The notes: generated by a model not told the origin, from the letters alone. DNA of 64,000 nucleotides from Cephalotus follicularis (GCA_001972305.1 BDDD01000024.1:35114-99113); one strand, 5' to 3'; shown: positions 21,756 to 35,139, counted from the first letter of the stretch. Numbers and translations are program-made.

Positions 21756-23391
21756 AATTGGTATCAGAGAGGATTTGATGCATATATATAGTTAGAAACA
21801 TATTGTTGATGATATGTTTGAATTGTTTGGGTTAAATTTGTGAGATGAAGCATGTGATGCATTGCAGATTTTTTGACAGCTACGTGATACCACTGTCGAA
21901 CAAACGAATGAGACGCATACGCGTCGACGCCTACGTAGTTAAGCGCCGATGCTTTTGAGAAAAGTGTCTACGCCTACGTAGTTAAACGTCGACGCTTTTG
22001 AGAAAAGCGTCGACGCTTATGTAGTTAAGCGCGGATAAACTGCGCTAAGCGTTGACACTTGCGTCGACGCTTAACGCATGAACGTCGACGCTTTGTCTTA
22101 AAGCGTCGATGGTTTAGCGTAAAAAGACGGAAGTAGCTTTTCTATTATTACCCAATCAATTGTCTATATTTGTAGAAACATATCTATCAAAATTATTAGT
22201 TAATTCAATGAGATTTAATATGCATGATGGTATGGCTATGGACTTGACCTAGTTTTGTCTTATTTTATTCAAGTGTTGAATGTATGCTTTTATTTTTCAT
22301 AATTTTCGGGTTGTAATAATTTTTGAGACTTGCATGTCTCTCTTCTCTCTCTTAATTTGTATCTACAATTCTTGCTCACCTCCTTGTAACTCCCCTTGAT
22401 TCATTTCAAGGTTTCTGTAGTTTACAGTTGATATATGTAATTGAAGAGCGAGAGTTGTAGCGGAAGCAAAATTGAGAAGAACGAAGATATTACAAGACCT
22501 ATGCATGTATGAGAGCGAATGCATGATTGTAATAACATACCTAGGAATGAGACCAGCAGCTTTTTTGAGAGTCAAACAAGTTACAGTAGAAAAGTCCATA
22601 ACCTACCATTAGTTTATAGTATATATGTGATGCATGTCTAAATTTTGCTCTAGAGGTTCCAACGACCTCCCCATAATATGCCATTTACCTGGAAGTTGAT
22701 TAATAACGGGTCGGAAAATAATAATAATAAAAGTTGTATTATTATTCCTCAATTATACCATGATATCAAGTTCAAGCGAAGCGGGCATAAGAGAGTGTTC
22801 AGTCGTTGCCTTCTGCCATTGCAACTAATATTGACACTCTTGGAAATTGTGAGTGTTTTGGTTCCCGCCAAGGCTTACCTTTTATGGGAACATCTATATA
22901 ATTTGAACATGATATGTACATGCATATGAATTGTAAATGTGAATGTTTTTGCCCCTGTCAAGATTTACATTCATTGATTCATCGTGTATTTAATGGTAGG
23001 TTAAACTTGACTAGAATACATATGGCGTTTTGGCCCCCGTCAAGGTTATATGTGCACTAAAGGCAAAAACGATGATCGGGAATCATGCTATTGTATGGTT
23101 GGCAAGAGTTTGCCTAACTGCAAGATTGAGTATAGCGTTTTGGCCCCCGTCATGGTTATACTGAATATGTTGTAGGACACTGATCCCCACTCAGAAATAA
23201 GATCCATGAGACTTGGATTGTTATTTCTCGTCTCCCATAATATTTGAGGGTTATGGGATTCGCGTAAAATAGAGGGAGCCTGAGAGGAAAAACACCTAAA
23301 AGATTAAAGACCAAATCTTTATGGTTAATAAACATTTAAATTGAATTTACCTGATTATTGTTGTCTTTATTTTGTATCTGTAGACATCGCA
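21756..23391 (+). other. Copia A copy 1: primer-binding site and leader
   Basis: The primer-binding site TGGTATCAGAG is at 21759, complementary to initiator tRNA-Met. The 1.6-kb leader then holds a GTCGAC palindrome cluster (21915-22125) and, near its end, four copies of a TTTTGGCCCCCGTCAAGG-type motif (about 22853, 22943, 23025, 23135). A long leader is usual for some plant Copia lineages; these motif sets are not. Confidence 0.75.
21915..22125. repeat. GTCGAC-core palindrome cluster (Copia A leader, copy 1)
   Basis: Exact GCGTCGACGC occurs at 21921-21930, 22007-22016 and 22061-22070, with several variants between, often extended to AAGCGTCGACGCTT. Unlike in the other elements, the cluster is in the transcribed leader and not in the LTR. 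Confidence 0.85.
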
Positions 23392-24290
23392 ATGACAAAC
23401 CCATTCACTGTAATTTTTGAGATGAATCAGTTGACAGGTCCAAATTATGTGGACTGGCTACGGAATGTCAAAATAGTTTTGAATTCTGAGGACATAGATT
23501 ATGTCCTAGAGGCCCCTATGCTAGCACTGCTTGCTGAAGATGCCTCAATCGAAGATCATGCCATTTATAGGAAATGGATGGTTGATGAAAAGAAAATCAT
23601 AAGCTACCTAATGGCATCGATGAGCAATGCCCTACAAGTCCAGCATGAATCGATGCGAGACTCTAGGGAAGTCCTGCTACATCTCCACGAGTTATACGGA
23701 GAAAATAGTAGGAACGCTCAGTTTCAACTCACTGCTGAGCTGTATGGCACTTAAATGGCTGAAGGATCTTCTGTTAATGATCACGTACTTAAGATGATCA
23801 ATGAGATTGAACGTCTTGCTGCTCTTGGCATCATTCATGATGCTGAATTAAGCACAAATCTGATCATTCGTTAGCTTCCACCTTCCTTCTCTGGTTTCAT
23901 CACCAATTTTAACATGAATAGGATATCACCTACTCTGCCTGACCTTCTCAACATGCTGAGGGAAGTCTAAGTGAACATGAATAAGGGCAAGGCACCAGTC
24001 ATGATGGTAGGGCAGTCCTGTAGTCCCAAGAGGAAGATCATGTCCAACCTCGAGAAGGGGAAGACTAAAAATGGGACGATACCACAACGACCGGCATCTT
24101 TCAAACCAGGGAAAGCCAGACCACCTAATCTGACAAACCAGTAAACTGTTGCTACGTCGGACACTGTCACAAGAGTTGCACTTGCTGAGAGTCTGCCTCA
24201 GAAACTCCTGCTAAGGGACCGTGCTTCCACTGTGGAAAGCCGGGACATTGGAAGAGGAACTGTGTGACATTCCTTAGATCAATTGGCAAA
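23392..24290 (+). pseudogene. Copia A copy 1 gag (broken)
   Basis: The ATG at 23392 starts MTNPFTVIFEMNQLTGPNYVDWLRNVKIVL, the N-terminus of a plant Copia gag (UBN2-type) that coats the RNA in the virus-like particle. The frame is closed at 23752 by TAA in place of a Lys codon, with more stops downstream. A well-preserved zinc knuckle CFHCGKPGHWKRNC (CX2CX4HX4C) is encoded near 24217-24260, with an earlier cysteine cluster near 24145-24185. Copy 2 (28150) is its closest relative. Confidence 0.82.
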
Positions 24291-24339
24291 GTATTCCCTA
24301 TTTGTCTTATATAGAGGTGAATATGAATATTTCTGATTC

Positions 24340-24957
24340 ATCTTCCTAGATTTTAGACAGTGGATGTGGTACTCACATATGTTCTAATTTACAGGCCCTC
24401 ACGGGCAGAAGAAACCTTGAGAAGGGTGAGGGAGATTTACGGCTTGCGGATGGTTCCGTGTTTGAAGCCATAGCTATAGGATCAGTTTATATATTGTTGC
24501 CTTCGGGCCAGAGTTTAGAACTCAAACATTATGTTTATTGGCCTCGCATTTTGCGTAATATTATTTCTATTCCAGCATTAGATGCTGAAGGTTTTCATAT
24601 TATTTTTGAAGACAAGTGTTGTTCTATATTATTTAATAATATGATTTATGCAAAATGTTTCCTTCATGATGGATTATATATATCGAGTAAACATGAGACT
24701 TTTTTCAATATACAAAAAGACAATAAAAGAAAGAGAGATCAAGTTAATCAATCCTACCTATGGCAGTGCAGACTTGGTCATATAAGTGAGAAAAGAGTCC
24801 GCAGGTTGATCTCGGATGGATACTTTGATTTTTCAACGTATCAACCGCTTCCAACTTGTAAACCCTGTCTTAAAGGTAAAATGACCAAATCTCCCTTCAG
24901 AGGGAAAGGGGAAAGGACCCCAGAACTGCTAGGTCTAGTACATACTGATGTATGTGG
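24340..24957 (+). pseudogene. Copia A copy 1 protease/pre-integrase remnant fused to LTR 2
   Basis: LDSGCGTH near 24352-24375 is the aspartic protease site. It is followed by the GAG-pre-integrase domain (YLWQCRLGHISEKRVRRLI...C.PCLKGKM) and the first residues of the integrase core (LVHTDVCG). At 24957 the sequence jumps directly into LTR 2, where copy 2 continues with PMTVDARCGYSYL. The rest of integrase, RT and RNase H are deleted. The 189-codon open frame 24458-25027 is this fusion and is not a real gene. Confidence 0.85.
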
Positions 24958-26571
24958 TGTTAGAGATAAAGTGCCGCGAGCCACTGTTGAGCTTGTATTT
25001 ACTATATCTCTTATGGACGATTTATAAATTCAATAAAAATGTTTATGTTTTATCAATGTCTATGAGTTCATTTTATTAATACACGCTTAAGTAAATTGTA
25101 AATGAATGTACTGGAATAAAGTTAGAGAACCAAGTTCATGATGAGATTGTGATGTGAGAACTTGAATCTCGGTATACTTTATTTTGAATCTTTCTGGTTA
25201 TAGGATTGACACTCAGGGCATGATCAATCTGGATAGACCAGCATGTACTGTCAGATCGGTAAGAAGAGGGTGACTGATCTCACACTCACTCACATGGATG
25301 ATGCTATGACAACTACGTGGGTGCTCGTTTCCCGTGTTCACTAAAGGTGACTATTGATAGAATATCTATATGGAGTTTTACTTACATGTCAGACAAAATT
25401 CTAGTTTTACAGCATTGCATGTGGTTCTTGGACATGAGCTATCACTGGATGTCTTGTGTATAAGGTGCTGTATTTTGATGATGCTTAATACATTTTTTAT
25501 GAAGTGTATACAAGCATTAGTTGACATGGTACGCTTATGTATGGATGCATGTGAACTGGCAACAATGAATCCATTGCTTCTAGTAAAAGAAGATTATGCT
25601 CAGGATGATTTTCGTTAGTGATTAGTGCCTGGCCAGGCCAGCCACGATATCAAGAGTGTGATATCATTGGTTGAATATTAAAGGGGCACCTCTAATATTA
25701 TTTAGGCTAATGAAAGATAGTCACGAGTCTGAAGATTAAATTATTGGGGTATGACATAATCTGTACCCTAGATTTAATCAGAGCATTGTCAATGAAGGGA
25801 CTATACGTGCATGTACCTATAAATAATGGTTCACAAATTATTCATATTATCCGGAGGTCGTTATGATTGCTAGATGTCGATTTCGACCAGTGGGATGCCC
25901 GAGATTAAATTGATAAATTAATCTTGGAAGAAAAGAATTAAAAGAGTTTTAATTCGATATATCAAAGATAATATTTTTTATGTGATAATAAATATTTAAT
26001 TAAAAAATTGTGAGTGTCATGATTTAATCCTACGACCAGCGTAATAGTGAACCCATAGGGTCACACACAATACGGCTTGATATTTCCAACACGGTTATGA
26101 GAGAAAAATTAGGATAATAATTTTTTAATTATAATTAATGAAATTAATTACCCTTAATGAGATTAAGGTAAATTATAATTCTAGAAGGAAAAGAAGGCTT
26201 CTCCTAGAAGGATTATGAGACATCTCCTAGAAGGAATAGGAGACTTCTCCTAGAAGCAAAAGAGTTTGTGTTCTAATATGATTGTCTAGCTGCAACTATA
26301 TATAGAGCACACCCCCCCTCCTATAATGTACATGTTCTTGTGTTCTTTTGGAGTCTTCTATCTTTTCTCTCTCAAGAACACAATCAAGAGTTGAAGGTTT
26401 GAGAAACTGGGTGTCTTAAATTGAAGCTTGGTGTAGATACCTTGGAGGCCTTCTACACTTGGAGGCTAGAACAGTTTCATAGAAACAAGGAACCTGCGCT
26501 TTTGGAAGCAAGAAGACTTAAAGGAAGAAGGAATGAGCCGTTCCATTAATGTGAACCATAAGGTTCCAACA
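24958..26571 (+). mobile_element. Copia A LTR 2 (middle LTR)
   Basis: It starts TGTTAGAGATAAAG and ends AAGGTTCCAACA before the second primer-binding site (TGGTATCAGAG at 26575). It lacks about 90 bases near its 3' end that LTRs 1 and 3 keep (the TCCGCTTGCTC...TATTTATT part), so it is a distinct sub-copy. It is shared by the truncated left copy and the longer right copy. Confidence 0.88.
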
Positions 26572-28149
26572 AATTGGTATCAGAGAGGATTTGATGCAAA
26601 TATATAGTTAGAAACATGTTGTTGACGATATGTTTGAATTGTTTGGGTTAAATCTGTGAAACGGAAGCATGTGATGAATTGTAGCGCGATACCACTGTCA
26701 AACAATCGCAAGAAGATGCATAAGCGTCGACGCTTTTGAGAAAAACGTCGACGCCTACGTAGTTAAGCATGGATAAACTGCGCTAAGCGTTGACACTTGC
26801 GTCGACGCTTAACGCATGTGCGTCGACGCTTAACGCATGAACATCGACGCTTTGTCTTAAAGCGTCGACGGTTTGGCGTAAAAAGACAGAAATAACTTTT
26901 CTATTATTACCCAATCAATTGTCTATATTTGTAGAAACGTATCTATCAAGATTATTAGTTAATTCAATGAGATTGAGTATGCATGATGGTATGGCTATGG
27001 ACTTCACCTAGTTTTGTCTTATTTTATTCAGGTGTTGAATGTATGTTTTTATTTTTCATAATTTTTGGGTTGTAATAATTTTTTGAGACTTGCATGTCTC
27101 TCTTCTCTCTCTTATTTTGTATCTGCAATTCTTCCTCGCCTCCTTGTAACTCCCCTTGATTCATTTCAAGGTTTCTGTAGTTTACAGTTGATATATGTAA
27201 TTGACAAGCGAGAGTCATAGCAGAAGCAAGATTGAGAAGAACGAAGATATTACAAGACCTATGCATGTATGGGAGCGAATGAATGATTGTAATAACATAC
27301 CTAGGAATGAGACCAATAGCTTGTTTGAGAGTCAGACAAGTTGCAGTAGTAAAGTCCATAACCTGCCTTAGTTTATAATATGTATGTGATGCATGTCTAA
27401 ATTTTGCTCTAGAGGTTCCGACGACCTCCCCATATTATGCCATTTACCTGTAATTTGATTAATAACGGGTCAGCTAATAATAATAATAATAAAAGTTGTA
27501 TTATTATTCCTCAATTATACCATGATATCAAGTTCAAGTGAAACGGGCGCAAGAGAGTGTTCAGTCAATGCCTTATGCCATTGCAACTAATATAGACGCT
27601 CTTGAAAATTGTGAGTGTTTTGGCCCCCTTCAAGGCTTACCTTTTATGGGAACATCTATATCAGTTGAACATGAGATGTACATGGGTATGAATTGTGAAT
27701 GTGAATGTTTTGGCCCCTGTCAAGATTTACATTCATTAATTCACCGTGTGTTTAATGGTAGGTTTAACTTGACTAGAATACATATGGCGTTTTGGCCCCC
27801 GTCAAGGTCATGTGTAGACTAGAGGCAAAAGCGATGATCGGGAATCATGCTATTGTATGGTTGGAAAGAGTTTGCCTAACTACAAGATTCAGTGTAGCGT
27901 TTTGGCACCCGTCAAGGTTATATTGAATATGTTGTACGACACCGATTCCCACTCGGAAATAAGATCCATGAGACGTGGATTGTTATTTCTCATCTCCCAT
28001 AATAGTTGAAGGTTATGGGATTCGCAAAAAACAGTGGTTGCCTGAGAGGAAAAGGACATAAAAGATTAAAGACCAAATCTTTATGGTTATATACATTTAA
28101 ATTGAATTTATCTGATTACTATCTTTATTTTATATCTACAAACATCGCA
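26572..28149 (+). other. Copia A copy 2: primer-binding site and leader
   Basis: It has the same layout as 21756-23391: primer-binding site, palindrome cluster at 26715-26880, and four TTTTGGCCCCCGTCAAGG-like motifs (about 27616, 27705, 27785, 27897). It is slightly shorter, with one palindrome block missing. Confidence 0.75.
26715..26880. repeat. GTCGAC-core palindrome cluster (Copia A leader, copy 2)
   Basis: About seven motifs occur, several of them exact GCGTCGACGC. Compared with copy 1, the order and number of units differ, so units have been lost or gained between the copies. Confidence 0.82.
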
Positions 28150-28980
28150 ATGAAAAACCCACTCGCTGCAATTCTTGAGAAGAATCAGCTAACAGGTTCA
28201 AATTATGTGGACTGGCTACAGAATGTCAAAATAGTTTTGAATTCGTCGGACATAGATTATGTCCCAGATGCCCCTATGCCAGCACTGCCTGCTGAAGATG
28301 CCTCAACTGAAGATCATGCCATTTATAGGAAATGGGTGGATGATGAAAAGAAAGTCAGAAGCTACCCAATGACATCGATGAGCAATGTCCAACAAGTCCA
28401 GCATGAATCGATGCAAGACTCTAGGGAAGTCCTGCTACATCTCCGCGAGTTATACGGAGAAAATAGTAGGAACGCTAGGTTTCAGCTCATTGTTGAGGTG
28501 TATGGCACTAAAATGCCTGAAGGATCTTTTGTTAATGATCATGTGCTTAAGATGATCAATGCGATTCAACGTCTTGCTGCTCTTGGCATCATCCAGGATG
28601 CTGAATTAAGCACATATATGATCCTTCATTCGCTTCCACCTTCCTTCTTTGGTTTCATCTTCAATTTTAACATGAATAGGATATCAACTACTCTGCCTGA
28701 CCATCTAAACATGCTGAGGGAAGCCAAAGTGAACATGAATAAGGGAAAGGTGCCAGTTATGATGGTAGGGCAGTCCCGTTGGCCCAAGAGGAAGGGCAAG
28801 TCCAACCTTGAGAAGGGGAAGACTAAAAATGGGACGATACCACCATGACCGGCATCTTTCAAACCAGGGAAAGCCAAACCACCTAATCAAACAAACCAGT
28901 AAGCTGTTGCGGTGTCGGACACTATTGCAAGAGTTACACCTGCTTAGGATCTGCCTCAGAAGCTCCTGCTAAGGGACCGT
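28150..28980 (+). pseudogene. Copia A copy 2 gag
   Basis: The ATG at 28150 begins MKNPLAAILEKNQLTGSNYVDW. The frame is open to TGA at 28846-28848, where copy 1 has CGA, a CpG transition. Downstream, the zinc-knuckle region lies in another frame (the pol frame): a decayed CCGVGHYCKSYTC from 28905 and CLHYENPGHWKRN from 28980, where two ligand cysteines of the copy 1 form are lost. An ATG 144 bases upstream extends the frame but belongs to the leader. Confidence 0.82.
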
Positions 28981-31900
28981 GCTTGCACTATGAAAATCCA
29001 GGACATTGGAAAAGGAACCGTATGACATTTCTTAGAACAATTGGCAAATGTATGTCCTATTTGTCTTATATAGAGATTAATATGAATATTTATGATTCAT
29101 CTTCCTGGATTTTAGACAGCGGATGTGGTACTCACATATGTTCTAATTTACAGGCCCTCACGGATAGAAGAAAGCTTGAGAAAGGTGAGGGAGATCTACG
29201 GCTTACGGATGGTTCCGTTATTGAAGCCATAGCTATAGGATCAGTTTATATTTTGTTTCCTTCAGGCCAGAGTTTAGAACTCAAACATTGTGTTTATTCT
29301 CCTCGCATTTTGCGTAATATTATTTCTATTCCAGCATTAGATGCTGAAGGTTTTCATATTATTTTTAAAGACAAGTGTTGTTCTATTTTATTTAATAATA
29401 TGATTTATGCAAAATGTTTCCTTCATGATGGATTATATATATCGAGCAAACATGAGACTGTTTTCAATATGCACAAAGAAAATAAAAGAAAGAGAGATCA
29501 AGTTAATCAATCCTACCTATGGTACTGCAGACTTGGTCATATAAGTGAGAAAAGAGTCCGCAGGTTGATCTCGGATGGATACTTTGATTTTTCAACGTAT
29601 CAACCGCTTCTAACTTGTGAACCCTGTCTTAAAGGTAAAATGACCAAATCTCCCTTCAGAGGGAAAGGGGAAAGGACTCCAAAACTGCTAGGTCTAGTTC
29701 ATACTGATGTATGTGGACCAATGACAGTTGATGCCAGATGTGGATATTCCTACCTCATAACCTTTACGAATGATCATTCTGGTTTCGGTTATTTGTACCT
29801 TATGCAGCACAAATCTGAAGTCTTTGAGAAGTTCAAAGAATTCAGACATGAAGTAGAAAAATAGCCTAGTAAAAGTCTGAAGACTCTTCGATCAGATCAT
29901 GGTGGTGAGTATCTCTCCACCGAGTTTTTAACTTATCTCAGAGATAACGGGATTATCTCTCAGTGGATCCCTCCAGGAACACCACAGCATAATGGTGTGT
30001 TAGAAAGGAGAAATCGTACCTTGCTTGACATGGTGTGTAGGTTGATGAGTGATGCTGGACTTCCATTGTCTTTCTGGGGTTATGCTTTGGAGATTGTTGT
30101 TTTCTTATTAAACAGGACTCCGATGAAATCTGCTCCTAACACCCCATATGAGATATGGAACAGGAAGAAACCCAATCTTAGTTATCTAAGGATATGGGGC
30201 TGTCCTGCATATGTTAAGTAGACAGAAACAGATAAATTGGAATCTAGGTCCATAAAATGTAAACTTGTGGGATATACTAAAGAAACAAGAGGATATTACT
30301 TCTATTATACACATGACAACAAAGTGTTTGTAGCCAGGCATGCCACTTTTCTTGAGAAGGACTTCCTGTTGGAAGACAGTAGTGGAAGTTTGATAGAACT
30401 AGATGAACGATCTAAAGAACCACAAGTTGAGGACCTGTCCAATCCTGTTCAAATTGATGTTCCTGAAATGTCAGCTACCACAGATACACAACCTCTACGT
30501 AGAACTGCCCGAATACCAAGGGAACCTGAGAGATACTATGGTAGTTTTCTCATTGAAGGTACCCAAGAGGTAAATTTCATGAGTGATGATCCGGTAAGCT
30601 ACAAAGAAGCCATATGCGATATGGACTTGGAGATATGGCTCAAAACCATGAATTCCGAAATGGAATCCATGTACTCCAATAAAGTTTGGAATCTAGTGGA
30701 TGCACCCGAAGGGGTTAAACCCTTAGATTGCTAATGGATTTTCAAAAGGAAACTTGGGGATGATGGAAAGGTGAAGACCTTCAAAGCTAGGCTTGTAGCC
30801 AAAGGTTACAACCAACGGGAAGGGATTGATTATGATGAAACTTTCTCTCCCATAGCCATGCTTAAATCCATTCAGATTTTACTTGCTATAGCTGTACATT
30901 TTGACTGTGAGATATGAAAAATGGATGTGAAGACTGCTTTTCTCAATGGAAACATTGATGAAGACATATATATGACTCAACCTAAGGGTTTCATATCCAC
31001 TGGTGAGGACCAGAAAGTGTGCAAGCTTCAGAAGTCCATTTATGGACTAAAGCAAGCTTCGAGAAGTTGGAACATCCGATTCGATGAGACAATCAAAGAG
31101 TTTGATTTCATTAAGAATCGAGATGAATCATGTGTGTATAAAAATGTTAGTGGGAGCTCAGTGACTTTTCTAGTCTTGTACGTTGATGACATACTCCTTA
31201 TAGGAAATGATGTGATCATGTTGTCGAATGTAAAGGCTTTGTTATCCATAGTTTTCTCCATGAAAGACTTGGGAGAAGTTTCATATATCTTGGGAATAAA
31301 GGTCTATAGAGATAGATCAAAAAGGATGATGGGGTTATCCCAGTCTTTGTACATTGACAGAGTGCTTAAGAGGTTTAGCATGGAAAATTTCAAGAGAGGT
31401 TACCTGCCTCTATGTCATGAGATTTCACTTTCTAAGTAGATTTTTCCCAAGATAGTTGAAGAAAGACACAGGATGATGCACATTCCATATGCTTTGGCGA
31501 TTGGAAGCATCATGTATGCTACGCTTTGCACTAGACCAGATATCGCATATACTGTAAGTGTTACAAGCAGATATCAGTCAGATCCTGGTGAGAAACACTA
31601 GAAGGCTGTCCAAGATATCCTGAACTACCTTAACAGGGCTAAGGATTTATTCTTAATGTATGGAGGAAAGGGTTTGAAGATTGAGGGTTATACTGACTCT
31701 AATTTTTAGACAGATGTGGATGATTCAAAATCAACATCGGGTTTTGTGTTCACCTTGAATGGTGGAGCAGTGAGGTGGAAGAGTTCCAAGAAACCTACCA
31801 CTGCAGATTCAGTGACTGAAGCTGAATACATTGCAGAATTGGAAGCTACCAAGAAAGGTGTATGAATGAAGAAGTTCATCAAAGATTTGGGTGTAGTTCC

Positions 31901-32165
31901 TGATATTGATGATCCGGTATTTTTATACTGTGATAACAATGGAGCGATAGCACAATCCAAGGAGCCTAGATCGCACTCTAAGTCTAAATACATTCTTAGG
32001 CGTTTTCATCTTATATGTGAGATCGTTGATCGTGGAGATATAAAAGCGGAAAGAGTTCCAAGTGAAGACAACATTGCAGACTCGCTTATTATGGCACTAT
32101 CAAAGATAGTCTTTGACAGACACCTTGATCCTATGAGTGTGAGACACTATGGAAACTGGCTTTAG
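28902..32165 (+). pseudogene. Copia A copy 2 polyprotein: zinc knuckle, protease, integrase, RT, RNase H
   Basis: One reading frame runs to the TAG at 32163-32165. In order it shows LDSGCGTH protease (about 29110), pre-integrase (LGHISEKRVRRL), integrase core (HTDVCGP, FTNDHSG, SDHGGEY, NGV.ERRNRTLLDM), RT (ARLVAKGYNQ.EGIDYDETFSP, MDVKTAFLNG, YGLKQASRSW, LYVDDILLIG with the catalytic DD) and RNase H (TEAEYIA, YCDNNGAIA). Eight internal stops break it, starting at 29862, 30219, 30732, 30915, 31437, 31599, 31707 and 31863. No frameshift is needed. Most stops replace Trp or Gln codons, as deamination would. It is not functional as it stands. The order integrase before RT proves Ty1/Copia. Confidence 0.92.
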
Positions 32166-32169
32166 CACT

Positions 32170-32180
32170 GAGTGGGAGAT
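32170..32180 (+). promoter_or_regulatory. Polypurine tract of Copia A copy 2
   Basis: GAGTGGGAGAT-type purine run directly before LTR 3 at 32181. It is the plus-strand primer used in reverse transcription. Confidence 0.65.
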
Positions 32181-33693
32181 TGTTAGAGATAAAGTGTTGC
32201 GAGCCAGTGTTAAGCTTGTATTTACTATATCTTGTATAAACAATTTATAAATCCAATAAAGATGTTTATGTTTTATCAATGGCTATGAGTTCATTTCATT
32301 AATACATGCTTAATTAAATTGTAAATGAATATCCTGGAATAAAGGTAGAGAACCAATTTCATGATGAGATCGTGATGTGAGAATTGAAATCTCAGTGTAC
32401 TTTATTTCGAATCTTCCTGGTCATAGGATTGACACTCAAGGCATGATCAATCCGGATAGACCAGCACGTACTATAAGATCGGTAAGCAGAAGGTGACTGA
32501 TCTCACACTCGCATGGATGATGCTATGACTACTACGTGGGTGCTCGTTTCCCAAGTTCATTGAAGGTGACTGTTGATAGAATATATGTATGGAGTTTTAC
32601 TTACAAGTCAGACATAATTCTAGTTTTACAGCAGTGCATGTGGTCCTTGGACATGAGTCGTCACTGGATTTCTTGTGCATAAGGTGTTGTGTTTTGATGA
32701 TGCTTAAATACATATTCTATGAAGTGTATACAAGCATTAGTTGGACGTGGTACGCTTATGTATGGAGGGATGTGAACTGGCAACAATGAATCCATTGCTT
32801 ATAGTAAAAGAAGATTATGCTCATGATGATTTTCGTTAGCGATTAAACGCTTGCCTAGGCTAGCCATGATATCAAGAGTGTGATATCATTGGATGAATAT
32901 TAGAGGGGCACCTCTAATATTATTTAGGCTAATGAAAAATAGTCACGAGGCTAAAGATTAAATTATTGGGGTCTGACATAATCCGTACCCTAGATTTAAT
33001 CAGAGCATTGACAACGGAGGGACTATACGTGCATGTACTTGTAAATAGTGGTTCACAAATTATTCATATTACCCGAGGTCATTATGCCTTGCTAGATGTC
33101 GATGTCAACCACTGGGATGCCCGAGATTAAATTGATAAATTAATCTAGGAAGAAAAGAATTAAAAGAGTTTTAATTCGATATGTCCAAGAGAATATTTTT
33201 TATGTGATAATAAATATTTAATTGAAAAATTGTGAGTGTCATGATTTAATCCTACGACCAGCATAATAGTGAACCCATAGGGTCACACACAATACGGGCT
33301 GATATTTTCAACACGGTTATGAGAGAAAAATTAGGATAATAATTTTCAAATTATAATTAATGAGATTAATTATCCTTAATGAGATGAAGGTAAATTAGAA
33401 TTCTAGAAGGAAAAAAAAAACTTCTCCTAGAAGGATTAGGAGACTTCTCCTAGAAGGAATAAGAGACTTCTCCTAGAAGCAAAATAGTTTGTGTTCTAAT
33501 ATGATTGTCTAGCAGCAACTATATATAGAGCACACCCCCTCCTATAATGTACATGTTCTTGTGTTCTTTTGGAGTCTTCTCTCTTTTCTCTCTCAAGAAC
33601 ACAATCAAGAGTTGAAGGTTTGAGAAACCGGGTGTTGGAAATTGAAGTTTGGTGTGGATAACTTGGAGGCCTTCTACACTTGGAGGCTAGAAC
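32181..33693 (+). mobile_element. Copia A LTR 3, left part (split by solo LTR L)
   Basis: It starts TGTTAGAGATAAAG and follows LTR 1 up to GGAGGCTAGAAC at 33693. Solo LTR L then intervenes, and LTR 3 resumes at 37186 with CATTTCATAGAAACAAGG. TATA box at 33519-33531. Confidence 0.88.
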
Positions 33694-35139
33694 TATAGGC
33701 CCCGGAATAAATTGTAATTGTTTATGATAAATGATATTGTGAACTGGTGTTTTGTACATATTATATTATTGTATTGTATTGTATTGTAATGTATAGTATA
33801 ATTCTTTTATGAATTATTGTGACCAAGCATCGTTAAATAAATGAGGGGGTAAAGACACATTATGGCATATCGGACCCAAACACTAATTATTGGTTAGCAA
33901 AATGACAAAGGCGACATTTCTCCTTATTTAACCCGCCAGGCTCGTGAAAATGGAGAAAGAGAGAGAGAAGGCAGAGCGCGAGCTGGAGAGAAGAGAAAGA
34001 GGAGACGCCGGCGTGGCGCGACGCTGGGAAAGGAGAGCCGTCTGAAGGAATCTTCATTTCCAACGGTAAGCCCTTTTCCCTCTTCCTTCTCCCTCCTCTT
34101 TTCTTCTGTTCTGTGTTGCTGAGGGTCTTTGTCGACCCCATTTTCGCCACTGCTATCACCGTGGTTGGAGCCGGTCCTTGTCAAGGAGACTAGCTCTACC
34201 CACGGTGATGACGGTTTAAGCATTTTTCCGGCATAAATCATTCATTTTGTGCCGGCTGAGTCAGCTGAGTCGTCTCGACTCGCTGCCGCCTATGACCGCG
34301 CGTTTAGCGCCGAGTCACAGCGAGTCTCGGTCGTCAATGGACTGATTGAAGGATTTTAAGGTCAGTTATGACATTTTTGAGTGTTGATGAGAACTGTTGA
34401 AGTCCAGCGAGTTGACTTAGTGAGTCAAACTCACTGCCGGCTGTGACTGCCGGTTCCTTGGCGAGTCTCGGTGAGTCTTTGGCTGTGACGCCTGGAACTG
34501 ATGATTGTGTGGTGTTTTTGGGTGGTGACTAAAATTGTGGATGACCGGCGAGTTGACTCGCCGTCGCCTACGAGACGACGCTCAATGCCGAGTCTCCAAT
34601 GGTTATGAATAGATCGTCCAATGTGGAGTCTGTTTATGCGTGTCGCCAGAGCTGGGTGAGTTGGCCAGGAACTGGCCGGAGCTTCGGTGACGGCAGTGTT
34701 GATTCCTGTGCGTAGAGCGTAACGGGAATGTGTTGTATATGCAGTGTGAATGAAGTGATCAAGGATAGGAGGTTCCCAAGCGATGGCAATTCGATAGCCG
34801 GTTCAAGCTTGGAGGAGCTGACGGTTCGTCGGTTCTATTACAGAATCCCTTAAATAGCAAGCACAACTGTTGTTACTACTATAACAGGTAGGTTATACTA
34901 TTTACACTACATTCATGCATTTCAATGAATTGTTACTGTGTTACTGTTATTGCGTGTTGATTGACTGTTGTTATATTGTTACTGAAACTACCACTGTTTA
35001 CTGGTTATTGTACCGACTGGGAATTGGGCGTGGATCTATAAACTGTTTTTGCTGAGATTGAAACGGATTTCATGGATTTTGGACTTAGTTCCATTGATTT
35101 GCGAACTGCTTTGCGAACTGCTGTTTTTGAGGAAACCGT

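Noticed and set aside
24458..25027. 189-codon open frame as an intact gene.
   Set aside because: It is the protease/integrase remnant reading through the junction into LTR 2.
22363..27359. Minus-strand frames in the two Copia A leaders (22363-22599 and 27024-27359) with similar proteins.
   Set aside because: Their similarity follows from the duplication of the leader itself; they show no domain and are probably not selected as protein.
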